A stretch of 64,000 nucleotides of DNA from Lichenicoccus sp964242335 (GCA_964242335.1 CAXTAY010000011.1:38203-102202); one strand, 5' to 3'; shown: positions 1-9,306, numbered from the stretch's first letter. The notes: generated from the letters alone by a model not told the origin. Program-made: numbers and translations.

Positions 1-130
1 TTGACGCCAGGATTTCGGTCTCATTAACTGTACGACACGACGAAGATCGAGATGTTCGTCCGACCAGGTGACGCCGACCGGCGTCGGCACGGGTCTCGCA
101 TGATCTGCCGGTCCAACTTAGGGGAACTTG

Positions 131-2017
131 ATGTCGCGGTACCTGAAGCGTCGCCTGGCCATCTCGGTGGCATCCGTCCTGACCGCCCTGTCGCCCGTCC
201 TGTGGTCCGGCGCATCCGCACGCGCCGCGGCACCCTCCGACGTGTCGGTCGGCGACCCGCTCGCCCTGACGATCTACCTGCCGGTGCAGAACGAGCCCGC
301 CGCCGAGGCCGCGGCCCGCGCCATCCAGACCCCGGGCAGCCCGACCTACCACCAGTTCCTCAGCGTGTCGCAGTTCGTCGCCAAGTACGGCGCCACCGAC
401 AACCAGATCGCCAACGTCGAGGCGATCCTCGAGGGGCTCGGCTTCACCATCGAGTACGTCTATCCGAACCACCTAGCGATCGAGGCGGTAAGCCTCGCCG
501 GCACCGCGCAGAGCACGCTCGGCCTGACGCTGAAGCACTTCACCCTGAACGGGCGCAGCGGCATCGCCTCGACCACGCCGATGCAGATGCCGCCGGCGCT
601 GGTCGGGCTGATCCGCGGCATCGGCGGCTTCGACACCGTCACCCACGCCAAGCCGCGGCACGTGATCGACGCGCTGGGCGTCGCCGCCGCGCCGCACGCG
701 GTGGCCGGCAGCCTGACCGGCGGCACGCCCGGCAACTACCTGCCGGCGGACTTCGAGAAGTTCTACGACGTGACGCCGCTGTCCCAGCTCGGCATCACCG
801 GCCGCGGCAGCACGATCGGCATCGTGACGCTGAACGACTTCAAGCCGTCCGACGCCTACCTGTTCTGGAGCCAGACCGGCCTGCACGTCTCGTCGTCGCG
901 CATCACCAAGGTCGACGTGGATGGCGGCGAGACCGCGAGCACCAACAACGCCGACGGCGAGGGCGAGACCGACCTCGACGTCGAGGAGTCCGGCTCGATC
1001 GCACCGGATGCCAACGTGCGCGTCTACATCGCGCCGAACATCAGCAACGCCAACTTCATCAACGGCTTCGAGGCGGCGGCCTCGGAGAACATCGCCGACA
1101 CCATCTCGTCGAGCTGGGGCCAGCCGGAGCTCGACTTCTTCTACAACCAGGCGACCCAGACCACCGGCGACAGCTTCCTGCTCGAGGCGTTCCACGACGC
1201 CTTCCTCGAGATGGCGCTGCAGGGCCAGACGGTGTTCATCGCCGCCGGCGACTCCGGCTCGTTCGACACCGTGCGCGGCTGCTCGCCGTACGGCACGCCG
1301 TCGCCGAGCACGCCGGTCTGCAGCGCGCCGTTCAGCGTCGACCATCCGTCCAGCGATCCGCTGGTCACCGCCGCCGGCGGCACCACGCTGCCGTTCTCGA
1401 TGACGCTCAGCAGCGGCATCCTGCTCACCGTCGCCAAGGAGCAGGCCTGGGGCTGGGACTACATCTCCAACGAGGCGGCGGCGCAGGGCAAGGCATCCGT
1501 GATCGGCGTGCCCGACGTGTTCTCGGTCGGCGGCGGCGGCGGGGTGAGCTCGTACTGGGCGCTGCCCTGGTATCAGGGCAACACCAAGGGCATCACCTCC
1601 ACCAAGTCGAACCAGAACTTCGCCGAGGACACCGGCTCGGGCAGCGTCGTGCAGAACCTGCTGCCGGCCAACTTCACCGGTCGCAACATGCCCGACATCT
1701 CCGCCAACGCCGATCCGGAGTCCGGCTACCAGTATATCGAGGAAGGGGCGGTCTCGAACTTCTACGGCGGCACCAGCTTCGTGGCACCGCAGCTCAACGG
1801 CGTGAACGCGCTGTTCGTGCAGGCGCTGGGCGGCCGCGTCGGCCAGATCAGCCCGGCGATCTACCAACTCGGCAACGTCGCCACCACCGACATCACCGCC
1901 GGTGACAACTGGGGCTACGACGCCGTCGCCGGATACGACAACGCGGCCGGTGCCGGCACCCTCGACGCCACCCGGCTGCTGATCGGCCTGCTGACGCTGC
2001 AGGTCGGCCTGCACTGA
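131..2017 (+). CDS. Secreted S53 family serine-carboxyl peptidase (sedolisin/kumamolisin type) with pro-domain
   Basis: This is an exported endopeptidase of the acid-active sedolisin family, 628 residues long. A basic N-terminus and hydrophobic stretch (about residues 1-33, ending in Ala-Arg-Ala-Ala-Ala) form a signal peptide. A pro-domain with the family's PTYHQFLS motif follows (about 40-185), then the catalytic domain. Catalytic residues can be placed: Glu279 and Asp283 in a GEGETDLDVE stretch, Asp374 in AAGDSGS, and the nucleophile Ser549 in GGTSFVAP. The C-terminus has the Asp/Gly-rich calcium-site pattern (DITAGDN...AGYDNAAGAG). The ATG at 131 is preceded by AGGGGA at good spacing. It stands alone and ends in a strong hairpin. 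Family members are pro-enzymes that self-activate at low pH; acid function here is inferred from the family. Confidence 0.95.
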   Translation: MSRYLKRRLAISVASVLTALSPVLWSGASARAAAPSDVSVGDPLALTIYLPVQNEPAAEAAARAIQTPGSPTYHQFLSVSQFVAKYGATDNQIANVEAILEGLGFTIEYVYPNHLAIEAVSLAGTAQSTLGLTLKHFTLNGRSGIASTTPMQMPPALVGLIRGIGGFDTVTHAKPRHVIDALGVAAAPHAVAGSLTGGTPGNYLPADFEKFYDVTPLSQLGITGRGSTIGIVTLNDFKPSDAYLFWSQTGLHVSSSRITKVDVDGGETASTNNADGEGETDLDVEESGSIAPDANVRVYIAPNISNANFINGFEAAASENIADTISSSWGQPELDFFYNQATQTTGDSFLLEAFHDAFLEMALQGQTVFIAAGDSGSFDTVRGCSPYGTPSPSTPVCSAPFSVDHPSSDPLVTAAGGTTLPFSMTLSSGILLTVAKEQAWGWDYISNEAAAQGKASVIGVPDVFSVGGGGGVSSYWALPWYQGNTKGITSTKSNQNFAEDTGSGSVVQNLLPANFTGRNMPDISANADPESGYQYIEEGAVSNFYGGTSFVAPQLNGVNALFVQALGGRVGQISPAIYQLGNVATTDITAGDNWGYDAVAGYDNAAGAGTLDATRLLIGLLTLQVGLH

Positions 2018-2025
2018 AGACGATA

Positions 2026-2073
2026 CCCGGCAGGCGAGGCGGCCGGCTGCGGTCGGCCGCAGCTCCTGCCGGG
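2026..2073 (+). terminator. Nested hairpin after the sedolisin gene
   Basis: Outer arms CCCGGCAGG (2026-2034) and CCTGCCGGG (2065-2073) pair perfectly. An inner stem CTGCGG/CCGCAG (2047-2062) closes on a TCGG loop. It begins 8 bases after the stop codon and is followed by CTTCCTT. This fits a transcription terminator between two convergent genes. Confidence 0.65.
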
Positions 2074-2080
2074 CTTCCTT

Positions 2081-2109
2081 GATGCCGCCTCAGACGATGC
2101 CGCCTCAGA
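2081..2109. repeat. Two tandem copies of a 15-bp unit
   Basis: GATGCCGCCTCAGA occurs at 2081-2094 and again at 2096-2109, one base apart. The second copy contains the stop codon of the small minus-strand gene, so the duplication spans its 3' end. It may be simple replication slippage. Confidence 0.6.
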
Positions 2110-2377
2110 TGATAGCCCGGGGCTCCACCACCTGCTCGATCAGGTCGTTCTTCTGTCGGAGCAGCAACGCCTCGTCGGTCGGGCCGGGGTCGCCGGCCGG
2201 ACGCGGCGCGGAATCGGTCGTCGGATCGGGCAACGCGTCGTTGAACTCGGGGCCGGTGATCAGGTCAGTGAGCACCGCGACCGCCACCTGGCGGTCGATG
2301 CCGTGCGCCTCCGCCTGGGCTACCAGCGCGCCCAGTCGCGGCAGCAGGAAGTCGTGGCCGGGAGTGTCGCTGCTCAT
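2105..2377 (-). CDS. Small acidic hypothetical protein, 90 residues
   Basis: A 90-residue reading frame starting MSSDTPGHDF at an ATG (2377), with no family I recognise. It has an amphipathic N-terminal half (LGALVAQAEAHGIDRQVAVAVLTDLI), a Pro/Asp-rich linker around residues 45-65, and a charged C-terminal helix (LLLRQKNDLIEQV). It lies 26 bases downstream of the glycosyltransferase gene on the same strand, so it is probably co-transcribed with it. The composition looks protein-like and the gene is well placed, but the function is unknown. A different start is possible because the same frame stays open upstream through the neighbouring gene's shadow. Confidence 0.55.
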   Translation of the reverse strand: MSSDTPGHDFLLPRLGALVAQAEAHGIDRQVAVAVLTDLITGPEFNDALPDPTTDSAPRPAGDPGPTDEALLLRQKNDLIEQVVEPRAII

Positions 2378-2403
2378 GCCGCCCGCCTTCCCGTAATCTG
2401 ACG

Positions 2404-3450
2404 CTACCCGGCCAGCGCGTGCTGCGCCGGTGCGCCGCGGCGCAGACGGCGCCCCTCCTCGAAACCGTAGAACAGGTAATGCGGCAGCCCGCAGCCGGTT
2501 GCCGCCGCCACGTCGCGATGGTCGGCCAGGTAGCCGCGGCCGTCGAACGCGACCGTCTCCGCGGCGTGCCCGTCGCGCGCCGGCAGCCGCACGACCGTGC
2601 TCGTCGCCGGCCGCTCCGCGGGCGTCGTCGCGGCGGCGGTCTCGCCGACCAGCATGCCGTCGCGCACGCCCAGCGCGCGCAGCAGCGTCGCGAACTGACC
2701 GAAGCGCAGCGTGACCGCGTCGTCGAACTGCTGCAGGTACTGCTGGCGCGACATCAGCAGGTCCTTGGTCATGTGCGCGCCGGGGCCGTCGTAGCGCCGC
2801 AGCGCGGCGAGGTCGTGCAGGTCGACGCGACGGCCCAGCTTGCGACGCGTGTGCGCCTGCACGATCTCGTACGGCTTGTTGTGGTAGTGCAGGTAGGTGA
2901 AGTCGGTGCGGTGGGTGCCCTCGCGGTGCCGGGTCTGCGGGATGTGGTAGCCGCTGTCGAGGCTCAGGATCGACCGGCTCGGCAGGAAGCCTTTGGGGAA
3001 CACCTCCGGGTGGAACCAGCCCGGCTGCGACGGCACGTTGAACAGCGAGATGTCCATCCACAGCGCCTGGTCGACGCCGACCAGCGCGTCCATGGCGTCG
3101 TCGATGCCGCGGCGCGCGCAGGACAGGCCCTCGTCGGTGAACAGCACCAGGAACTCGTCGACGTCGCACGGCACGGCGAAGTCGTATTCGCCCGCGTCGT
3201 CCCAGCCCTCGATGATCCCGGCGACGATCCCGCCCTTGGCCTCGAAATGCTCGATCGTGTCGTACTGCCGGTGCACGACCACGCCGGCGGCCTCGAACTG
3301 CTCCAGGATGCTTCGCGTCAGCTGGTCGCGCGAGCCGTTGTCGAGCACCTCGATGTTCTCGAAGCCGAACAGGTAGCCGTAGTAGCGCAGCCACGCATCG
3401 AGCAGCAGGCCCTCATCCTTCTGCATCGTGATGCAACGCACGCGCGCCAT
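2404..3450 (-). CDS. Glycosyltransferase family 2-like protein
   Basis: 348 residues with the fold of the Glyco_tranf_2_4 / GT92-type group. The N-terminus CITMQKDEGLLLDAWLRYY is the typical opening, followed by a nucleotide-binding region (VLDNGSRD, about 36-43). A DVDEF acid motif around residue 95 is likely to bind metal and nucleotide sugar. A YLHYHNKPYE stretch near residue 190 is also typical. There is no signal peptide or membrane segment, so it probably acts in the cytoplasm on an envelope polysaccharide or a small acceptor; the donor and acceptor cannot be read from sequence. The start ATG has an AGG five bases upstream. An AT-rich patch (TAACGAAAAAATATCG near 3476-3491) just upstream may be its promoter. 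Confidence 0.85.
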   Translation of the reverse strand: MARVRCITMQKDEGLLLDAWLRYYGYLFGFENIEVLDNGSRDQLTRSILEQFEAAGVVVHRQYDTIEHFEAKGGIVAGIIEGWDDAGEYDFAVPCDVDEFLVLFTDEGLSCARRGIDDAMDALVGVDQALWMDISLFNVPSQPGWFHPEVFPKGFLPSRSILSLDSGYHIPQTRHREGTHRTDFTYLHYHNKPYEIVQAHTRRKLGRRVDLHDLAALRRYDGPGAHMTKDLLMSRQQYLQQFDDAVTLRFGQFATLLRALGVRDGMLVGETAAATTPAERPATSTVVRLPARDGHAAETVAFDGRGYLADHRDVAAATGCGLPHYLFYGFEEGRRLRRGAPAQHALAG

Positions 3451-3537
3451 GCTGACCTGGGATCGAACCCTCTGATAACGAAAAAATATCGTTCCAGCCC
3501 AGGTCGCTTGTCAACCGTCTTGCACCCGCGGCGCCTC

Positions 3538-4380
3538 TCAGCAGTGCGGCCGCTTCGGCAGCACCAGGCTGCGCAGCGTGCCGCGCATGGTGAAGCCGCC
3601 GAAATCCATCAGCATCTGGTCGGCGATGCCGTTGTCGAAGTAGCGCATGGCGCTCTCGTAGTCCGGCGTGATGGTGCCCGGCGTGCGGGAGAAGAACGCG
3701 ACGTGCACCCGGCTGGAGCCCAGCCGGGCGAGCACCGGTTCCGTCGATGCCGACGGCGGCGCCTGCCAGCCGAGGATGGTCACGTAGGTGTCCTGCGCCC
3801 CGTCCGGCCCGGTGCCGTCGAACAGGGCGGGTGCGATGCTCTTCGAGCCGGCGCGCGCCGCGTGGATGATCGCCGCGGTGTGCGCCATCGGGAACAGCGT
3901 GCCGGCGGCCAGCGGCAGCAGGGTCGGGTGCGGCAGGGTGTAGCGGATCCGCCCGCCGGAAGGGTCCATCGAGGCGTCGCCGCGCAGCTGCTGCGCCACC
4001 TGGCCGTTGGTGCGCTGCTTCATGTCGAAGGCGAGGTGCCGGCCGTCCTTGCCTTCCAGGGTCGCGTAGTCGGAGACCAGGTCTACCGCCTGGCCGTCGC
4101 GCGTCACCGTGTGCAGCCGCAGCTCCTGCTGCGTGGTCCAGCTCGCGCAGCTATCGCCGATCTGGTAGCTCAGGCTGCCCGAGGCGGCCACCGTGTCGCC
4201 GCCCTGCACGCGGTCCAGGGTCAGGTCGTAGGTCGCATGGTGCGCGGCGAGCGGCACGTCCGGGAGCCCGGCGAGTGCCGCCGCCATGGCCGGCCGGCCC
4301 GGCATCCCCGCCAGCAGCATCAGGCCCAGGCACCATGGGATCGTGCGGCGCGGTGCGGCGGCGCCTGCAGGAGCTGCCAT
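3538..4380 (-). CDS. eipB: EipB (DUF1849) family periplasmic envelope-integrity protein
   Basis: A 280-residue protein with a signal peptide of about 33 residues (hydrophobic LGLMLLAGMPG, ending AMAAA) followed by a DUF1849 domain with the family pattern YDLTLDR, YQIGDSCASW, DYATLEGKDG and FPMAHT. Two cysteines, Cys78 in GDSCASW and the final residue Cys280, match the conserved disulfide of Brucella EipB. Family members are periplasmic beta-spiral proteins needed for envelope stability. The start codon overlaps the aspS stop by one base, so the two are translationally linked with aspS first. The mature protein ends at the disulfide cysteine, as in the family. Confidence 0.85.
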   Translation of the reverse strand: MAAPAGAAAPRRTIPWCLGLMLLAGMPGRPAMAAALAGLPDVPLAAHHATYDLTLDRVQGGDTVAASGSLSYQIGDSCASWTTQQELRLHTVTRDGQAVDLVSDYATLEGKDGRHLAFDMKQRTNGQVAQQLRGDASMDPSGGRIRYTLPHPTLLPLAAGTLFPMAHTAAIIHAARAGSKSIAPALFDGTGPDGAQDTYVTILGWQAPPSASTEPVLARLGSSRVHVAFFSRTPGTITPDYESAMRYFDNGIADQMLMDFGGFTMRGTLRSLVLPKRPHC

Positions 4381-6161
4381 CAGGCGGGCTTCGCCGGCGG
4401 CAGGTCCAGCCGCAGCGAGAGCTCCTTGAGGCGGCTCGCCGCGATCGGCGCCGGGGCGCCCATCATCGGGTCCTCGCCGCCCTGGTTCAGCGGGAACAGG
4501 ATCACCTCGCGTATGTTGGGCTCGTCGGCGAGCAGCATCACCATGCGGTCGACCCCTGGCGCGGAGCCGCCATGCGGCGGCGCGCCGTAGCGGAACGCGG
4601 CCAGCATGCCGCCGAAGCGCGCCTCGACCTCGCTCTCGGCGTAGCCGGCGATGGCGAAGGCGCGGATCATGACCTCGGGCAGGTGGTTGCGTATCGCCCC
4701 GGACGACAGCTCGACGCCGTTGCAGACGATGTCGTACTGCAGCGCCTTGATGGTGAGCGGGTCCTGGCCGTCCAGCGCCGCGAGGCCGCCCTGCGGCATC
4801 GAGAACGGGTTGTGGCTGAAGTCGATCCGGCCGGTCTCCTCGTTGATCTCGTACATCGGGAAGTCGGTGATCCAGCAGAAGCGGAACGCGTCCGCCTCGA
4901 CCAGGCCGAGCTCGCCGGCGATGCGCGTGCGCGCCAGCCCGGAGAACCGCACCATCTCCGCGCCGCCGGCGGCGAAGAACACCGCGTCGCCGGGCTGCAG
5001 GCCGCAGGCGACGCGGATCGCCTCCGCCCGGTCGGCCTCCAGGTTGCGCGCGATCGGTCCGTGCGCGCCGTCCGCCTCGAAGGTGATGTAGCCGAGCCCG
5101 CCGGCACCCTCGCCGCGTGCCCACTCGCCGAGCTTGTCGAAGAACGAGCGCGGCCGACCGGCGGCACCCGGGGCGGGGATGGCGCGCACCTGGCCGCCGC
5201 CGGCCGCGAGGCGGGCGAACAGCCCGAAGCCGGAGCCAGCGAACTGCGCGGTGACATCGGTGAGACGCAGCGGGTTGCGCAGGTCCGGCTTGTCGGTGCC
5301 GTACAGCGCCAGCGCCGTGTCGTAGGGGATGCGCTCGAATGGTGCCGCACTCACCGTCCGCCCCTGGCCGAACTCCTCGAAGATGCCAGCCATCACCGGC
5401 TCCAGGGTGGCGAACACGTCCTCCTGGGTGACGAACGACATCTCGAAGTCGAGCTGGTAGAACTCGCCGGGAGAGCGGTCGGCGCGCGCCGCCTCGTCGC
5501 GAAAGCACGGCGCGATCTGGAAGTAGCGGTCGAACCCCGCGACCATCGCCAGCTGCTTGAACTGCTGCGGCGCCTGCGGCAGCGCGTAGAAGCGCCCCGG
5601 ATGGGTGCGCGAGGGCACCAGGAAGTCCCGCGCGCCCTCCGGGCTGGAGGCGGTCAGGATCGGCGTCTGGAACTCGGTGAAGCCCTGCGCGATCATCCGC
5701 GCCCGCAGGCTCGCGATCACGCCCGCGCGCAGCATCATGTTGCGGTGCAGCTTCTCGCGCCTGAGGTCGATGAAGCGGTATTTCAGCCGCAGCTCCTCGG
5801 GGTAGCTCTCCTGGCCCGCGACCTGCAGCGGCAGCACCGCGGCGGCCGACTGCAGCTCGAGGCCCTGCGCCCGCACCTCGACCTCGCCGGTGGCGAGCTT
5901 CGGGTTGATCGTCGCACCCTCGCGCCGCACCACCGTGCCGGTGACGGTGACCACGCTCTCGACCCGCAGCCGCTCCGCCGACGCGAGCAGCTCGGAACCC
6001 GCCGGGATCACCACCTGGGTGATGCCGTAATGATCGCGCAGGTCGAGGAACAGCAGCCCGCCATGGTCGCGCTTGCTGTGCACCCAGCCGGAGAGACGCA
6101 CGGTCTGCCCGGCGTCGGTGCTGCGCAGGTCGGCACAGCGATGGGTGCGGTAGGGATGCAT
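4380..6161 (-). CDS. aspS: Aspartyl-tRNA synthetase, probably the non-discriminating Asp/Asn type
   Basis: 593 residues, full length for a bacterial class II AspRS. The N-terminal OB-fold anticodon-binding domain covers about 1-105. The catalytic core follows with motif 2 (FRDEAARADRSPGEFYQLDFE) and a C-terminal motif 3 (GGSAPGVDRMVML). The bacterial GAD insertion lies between. His33 in SKRDHGG sits where non-discriminating enzymes carry His; strict bacterial enzymes usually carry Leu. That suggests it also charges tRNA-Asn for GatCAB conversion, an inference from one residue. AGGA precedes the ATG at suitable spacing. It is divergent from rnd across a 149-base gap and overlaps eipB by one base. 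Confidence 0.97.
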   Translation of the reverse strand: MHPYRTHRCADLRSTDAGQTVRLSGWVHSKRDHGGLLFLDLRDHYGITQVVIPAGSELLASAERLRVESVVTVTGTVVRREGATINPKLATGEVEVRAQGLELQSAAAVLPLQVAGQESYPEELRLKYRFIDLRREKLHRNMMLRAGVIASLRARMIAQGFTEFQTPILTASSPEGARDFLVPSRTHPGRFYALPQAPQQFKQLAMVAGFDRYFQIAPCFRDEAARADRSPGEFYQLDFEMSFVTQEDVFATLEPVMAGIFEEFGQGRTVSAAPFERIPYDTALALYGTDKPDLRNPLRLTDVTAQFAGSGFGLFARLAAGGGQVRAIPAPGAAGRPRSFFDKLGEWARGEGAGGLGYITFEADGAHGPIARNLEADRAEAIRVACGLQPGDAVFFAAGGAEMVRFSGLARTRIAGELGLVEADAFRFCWITDFPMYEINEETGRIDFSHNPFSMPQGGLAALDGQDPLTIKALQYDIVCNGVELSSGAIRNHLPEVMIRAFAIAGYAESEVEARFGGMLAAFRYGAPPHGGSAPGVDRMVMLLADEPNIREVILFPLNQGGEDPMMGAPAPIAASRLKELSLRLDLPPAKPA

Positions 6162-6310
6162 GGTCTCGTCCTGCTGGCAGAGGCGTGGCCGTCCGCACCG
6201 GTCGGCGCCACGGCGCGGCAGGCAGGAAGCCGAGCGGCCCGCCGCCTGTCAACACGCCGCGCGGGCGCGGGTGCTTCCGCCTCGTGCGATCAAGGTGTAA
6301 CAGCGTCGCG

Positions 6311-7510
6311 ATGACCCGTCCCGCGCCTGCGCCGTATCCCGATCCCGTCCTGGTCACGCAGAACGACGTCCTCGCCGCCGCCATCGCCCGACTGCGCGGC
6401 GAGCAGTTCGTCACCATCGACACCGAGTTCGTGCGCGAGCGCACCTACTGGCCGGAGCTCTGCCTGGTGCAGCTCGGCGGTGCCGACGAGGTGATCGTGC
6501 TCGACGCAGAAGCCGACGGCATCGACCTCGCGCCGCTGGGCGACCTGCTCGACGATCCCGCGGTGGTGAAGGTGTTCCACGCCGCCCGGCAGGATCTGGA
6601 GATCTTCCTGCACCGGTTCGGCCGGCTGCCGGTCTCGCTGTTCGACACCCAGGTCGCGGCGATGGTGGCCGGCTTCGGCGACCAGGTCGGCTATGACAGC
6701 CTGGTCGCCTCGCTCACCGGCGGCGAGATCGACAAGGCGCACCGCTTCAGCGACTGGTCGGCGCGTCCGCTGTCGCCGGCGCAGATCGCCTACGCCGCCG
6801 CCGACGTCACCTACCTGCGCGACGTCTACCTCAAGCTGACCGCGCGGCTGCAGCGCGAGGGCCGGCTGGACTGGGTGGCGCAGGAGATGGCGTACCTGTC
6901 CGAACCGCGGACCTTCCGCCCCGATCCCGAGACGCTGTGGGAGCGGTTGCGCCCGCGCACCGGCAACCGGCGCATGCTCGGCGTGCTGCGCGCCTCCGCC
7001 GCCTGGCGCGAGCGCGAGGCGCAGCGTGTCAACGTGCCGCGTCAGCGCCTGCTCAAGGACGAGAGCCTGCTGGAGATCGCGGCGACCGCGCCGCGCGACA
7101 TCGAGGCGCTGGCCCGCGTGCGCGGCGTCTCGCGCGGCTTCGCCGAGGGCCGCGGCGGTGCCGGGCTGCTCGCCGCCATCGAGGCGGCGCGGCAAGAGCC
7201 CGACGCGGCGCTGCCGCAGGCCGCGCGCAAGGACGGCCCGCGTCCGTCGCCCGCTCTGGTGTCGCTGCTCAAGGTGCTGCTGGCGGCCAAGGCGGAGCAG
7301 CACGACGTCGCACCCAGGCTGCTCGCCTCGGCCGAGGAGATCGACCGGCTGGCGGTGGAGCCCGAGCCGCAGATCCCGGCACTGGCCGGCTGGCGGCGCC
7401 AGGTGTTCGGCGACGACGCGCTGGCGCTCAAGGCCGGGCAGGTCTCGCTCGGGGTGGATGGCCGCCGCATCAAGCTGCTCCGGGTCGGCGGCGAGGCTCA
7501 CGAGCGGTAG
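6311..7510 (+). CDS. rnd: Ribonuclease D
   Basis: 399 residues. The DEDDy 3'-5' exonuclease domain occupies about 15-200: Exo I TIDTEFVRE, Exo II with FHAARQDLEIF, and Exo III AYAAADVTYL with the catalytic Tyr and Asp. Two HRDC-like regions follow. RNase D trims tRNA 3' ends and other structured RNAs in the cytoplasm. I place the start at the ATG at 6311 because the family's N-terminus begins a few residues before TQNDVL. The frame is open further upstream, but that part does not look like protein. A weak AAGGTG lies upstream. Confidence 0.93.
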   Translation: MTRPAPAPYPDPVLVTQNDVLAAAIARLRGEQFVTIDTEFVRERTYWPELCLVQLGGADEVIVLDAEADGIDLAPLGDLLDDPAVVKVFHAARQDLEIFLHRFGRLPVSLFDTQVAAMVAGFGDQVGYDSLVASLTGGEIDKAHRFSDWSARPLSPAQIAYAAADVTYLRDVYLKLTARLQREGRLDWVAQEMAYLSEPRTFRPDPETLWERLRPRTGNRRMLGVLRASAAWREREAQRVNVPRQRLLKDESLLEIAATAPRDIEALARVRGVSRGFAEGRGGAGLLAAIEAARQEPDAALPQAARKDGPRPSPALVSLLKVLLAAKAEQHDVAPRLLASAEEIDRLAVEPEPQIPALAGWRRQVFGDDALALKAGQVSLGVDGRRIKLLRVGGEAHER

Positions 7511-7577
7511 GGGCGCCTGCCCGCGCCTCCGGCTGAAGCCCGGGCGGTTCGGACCTCACGCGCGCCGGTGCCTCGAA

Positions 7578-8387
7578 CTAGAGCCAGGGCGGGCGGCTAT
7601 TGAAGATGACGCCGATCCCCATCCAGGCCGGATGATGCGAGATCTCGAAGATCGGACAGCTGTGCCGGTACTCGAGTTTCACCTCGTTCCAGGTTCTGCG
7701 GACGCCGCCGTTCAGCGGCTGATACTCCGGGCCGTTGATGTCGTGGAACCCGACCACGGCCGATGATCGTCCCACGTTGAGCCAGTCGATGCGCGAGCCG
7801 TCGTAGGAATGGTCGCCATCTATGAACGCCAGGTCGAAGCTTCGTCCCGCGTAGCATGCGCTGGTGGACGGGGCGGCCTTGACGATGGGCAGTATGCTGC
7901 TGAAGTACTCGAAATCCACCAGGTCGTCGCGGATGTCGACGGCGATATAGCTGTGCTGCCTGTTCAGCCGGGAGAGGTATGCGGCCGACAGGTAGGCGGA
8001 GGCGCCCCGGGAGACACCGATCTCGATCGCCGTCGCCGGCCTCGACGCCCCGGCGAGCAGCAGGTAGTCGGCGAACTCGGTGGGTATCTGTATGATACCG
8101 ACAGGTGCGGGATTGATGTAGCTCGTGAAGGCGGCCATGCCCTCCCAGTCCTGGTAGGCGATGCCGACCTGGCGGATGCAGCCCAGGATGAAGGTCCTGT
8201 CGCGGATCTCGTCATCGGATGCCTCGAGAATGCGGTGGATCGCGGCCCTCGCCTTCTTCACCGCGAAGTCGTAGGCGGCGGCATCTCCTTCCGCCCTGGC
8301 GCGAGCCACGAGCTCATCCGGCGTCGGCGATGCCGACGGTTGAGCGTGGTGATCAGCCTCGGCTGCGGCGTCCTTCGGAGCATCCAT
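7578..8387 (-). CDS. Class I SAM-dependent methyltransferase-fold protein (Methyltransf_24-like)
   Basis: 269 residues from the ATG at 8387, chosen because GGAAG lies eight bases upstream; the frame is open to 8519 but that would run into the next gene. The first 75 residues are helical and charged. A Rossmann-type domain follows: AIEIGVSRGASAYLS is the SAM-binding glycine loop, YIAVDIRDD the acidic strand end, and LAFIDGDHSYDGSRID the Asp-Gly-Asp-His motif of the group that includes CmcI and sugar O-methyltransferases. A late GFHDING motif may ligate metal. The substrate is unknown. The gene follows an EamA transporter on the same strand. Confidence 0.8.
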   Translation of the reverse strand: MDAPKDAAAEADHHAQPSASPTPDELVARARAEGDAAAYDFAVKKARAAIHRILEASDDEIRDRTFILGCIRQVGIAYQDWEGMAAFTSYINPAPVGIIQIPTEFADYLLLAGASRPATAIEIGVSRGASAYLSAAYLSRLNRQHSYIAVDIRDDLVDFEYFSSILPIVKAAPSTSACYAGRSFDLAFIDGDHSYDGSRIDWLNVGRSSAVVGFHDINGPEYQPLNGGVRRTWNEVKLEYRHSCPIFEISHHPAWMGIGVIFNSRPPWL

Positions 8388-8478
8388 TCGGAAAACTTCC
8401 ATGCCGGCGAACGGTGTTCCGCGAGCAAACACATCGGGGCGATCCCTGCAATGGCGCGCGCGCGGCATGTTCGGCCGA

Positions 8479-9306
8479 TCAATGCGCCAGGCACCCGGCA
8501 CCCGCGGCGATCGCGACACACGAGCCGATCCGGCGCGCGGTCAGCCTCTCGCTGAGAAAGATCCGCCCGATGATGGCGGCATACACCACGCTCGTCTCGC
8601 GCAGCGCCGAGACCACGCCCATCGCGCCGTACTGCATCGCCCAGATGACGATGCCGTAGGCGAGGATCGAGACGATGCCGCCGGCGAGCGCGATCGCGGT
8701 CTGCGCTCCCGTGTAGGCAGGCGGCTTGCCGCGCATCGCGTAGAAGATCGCGGGCATCGCCATGCTCCACAGCAGGAACATGCCGACCGTGTAGCCCAGG
8801 CTGTGTCCCGAGAGCCGGACCCCGACCCCGTCGACCACGGTGTATGCCCCGATCAGCGCGCCGGTGGTGAACGCCGCGGGAAGAAAGTCGGTGACGACCT
8901 TCCGGTCCTGGAAGGCGAGCGAGAGGATGCCGCCGGAAACCAGCGCGATGCCGACGCAGGAAACGGCATCGAGCGCCTCGTGCGCGAAGATCGCCGCACC
9001 CGCCGCGACCAGCACCGGCGAGGAGCCGCGCGACACGGGATAGGTCTGGCCGAGATCGCCGGACCGGTAGGTTCGCACCAGGGACAGGTTGTAGCCGGTG
9101 TGGATCACCGCCGAGGCAACCAGGTACGGCCAGCTCGCCGCGTCGGGCCAGGGCACGAACAACGCGGCGACCGCGGTGACGCAGGTGATCGCGATCATCA
9201 TCAGCGTCATCGACCAGAGCTGGTCGATGCCGCCGCGCAGCACCGCGTTCCAGCCCGCGTGCAGGATCGCGGCGCACATCACGCAGGCGAGGACCGGCAG
9301 GGTCAC
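8479..9306 (-). CDS. EamA (DMT superfamily) transporter
   Basis: A hydrophobic 275-residue protein with about ten predicted membrane helices and the internal EamA duplication. Family-like segments include HAGWNAVLRGG in helix 1-2, YPVSRGSSPVLVA in the first half and VVSALRETSVVYAAIIG in the second. I placed the start at the GTG at 9306, just before the first hydrophobic segment (LPVLACVMCAAILHAGW). The longer upstream reading frame is Arg/Gly-rich and not protein-like. EamA proteins usually export or import amino acids or metabolites, and the substrate cannot be told. It lies 91 bases upstream of the methyltransferase-like gene and is probably in the same transcript. Confidence 0.85.
   Translation of the reverse strand: MTLPVLACVMCAAILHAGWNAVLRGGIDQLWSMTLMMIAITCVTAVAALFVPWPDAASWPYLVASAVIHTGYNLSLVRTYRSGDLGQTYPVSRGSSPVLVAAGAAIFAHEALDAVSCVGIALVSGGILSLAFQDRKVVTDFLPAAFTTGALIGAYTVVDGVGVRLSGHSLGYTVGMFLLWSMAMPAIFYAMRGKPPAYTGAQTAIALAGGIVSILAYGIVIWAMQYGAMGVVSALRETSVVYAAIIGRIFLSERLTARRIGSCVAIAAGAGCLAH

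Noticed and set aside
3538..6444. A 968-residue minus-strand frame across eipB and aspS
   Set aside because: Only its last 280 codons (eipB) are real; the rest is an Arg/Ala/Gly-rich shadow of aspS in another frame, as expected at this GC content.
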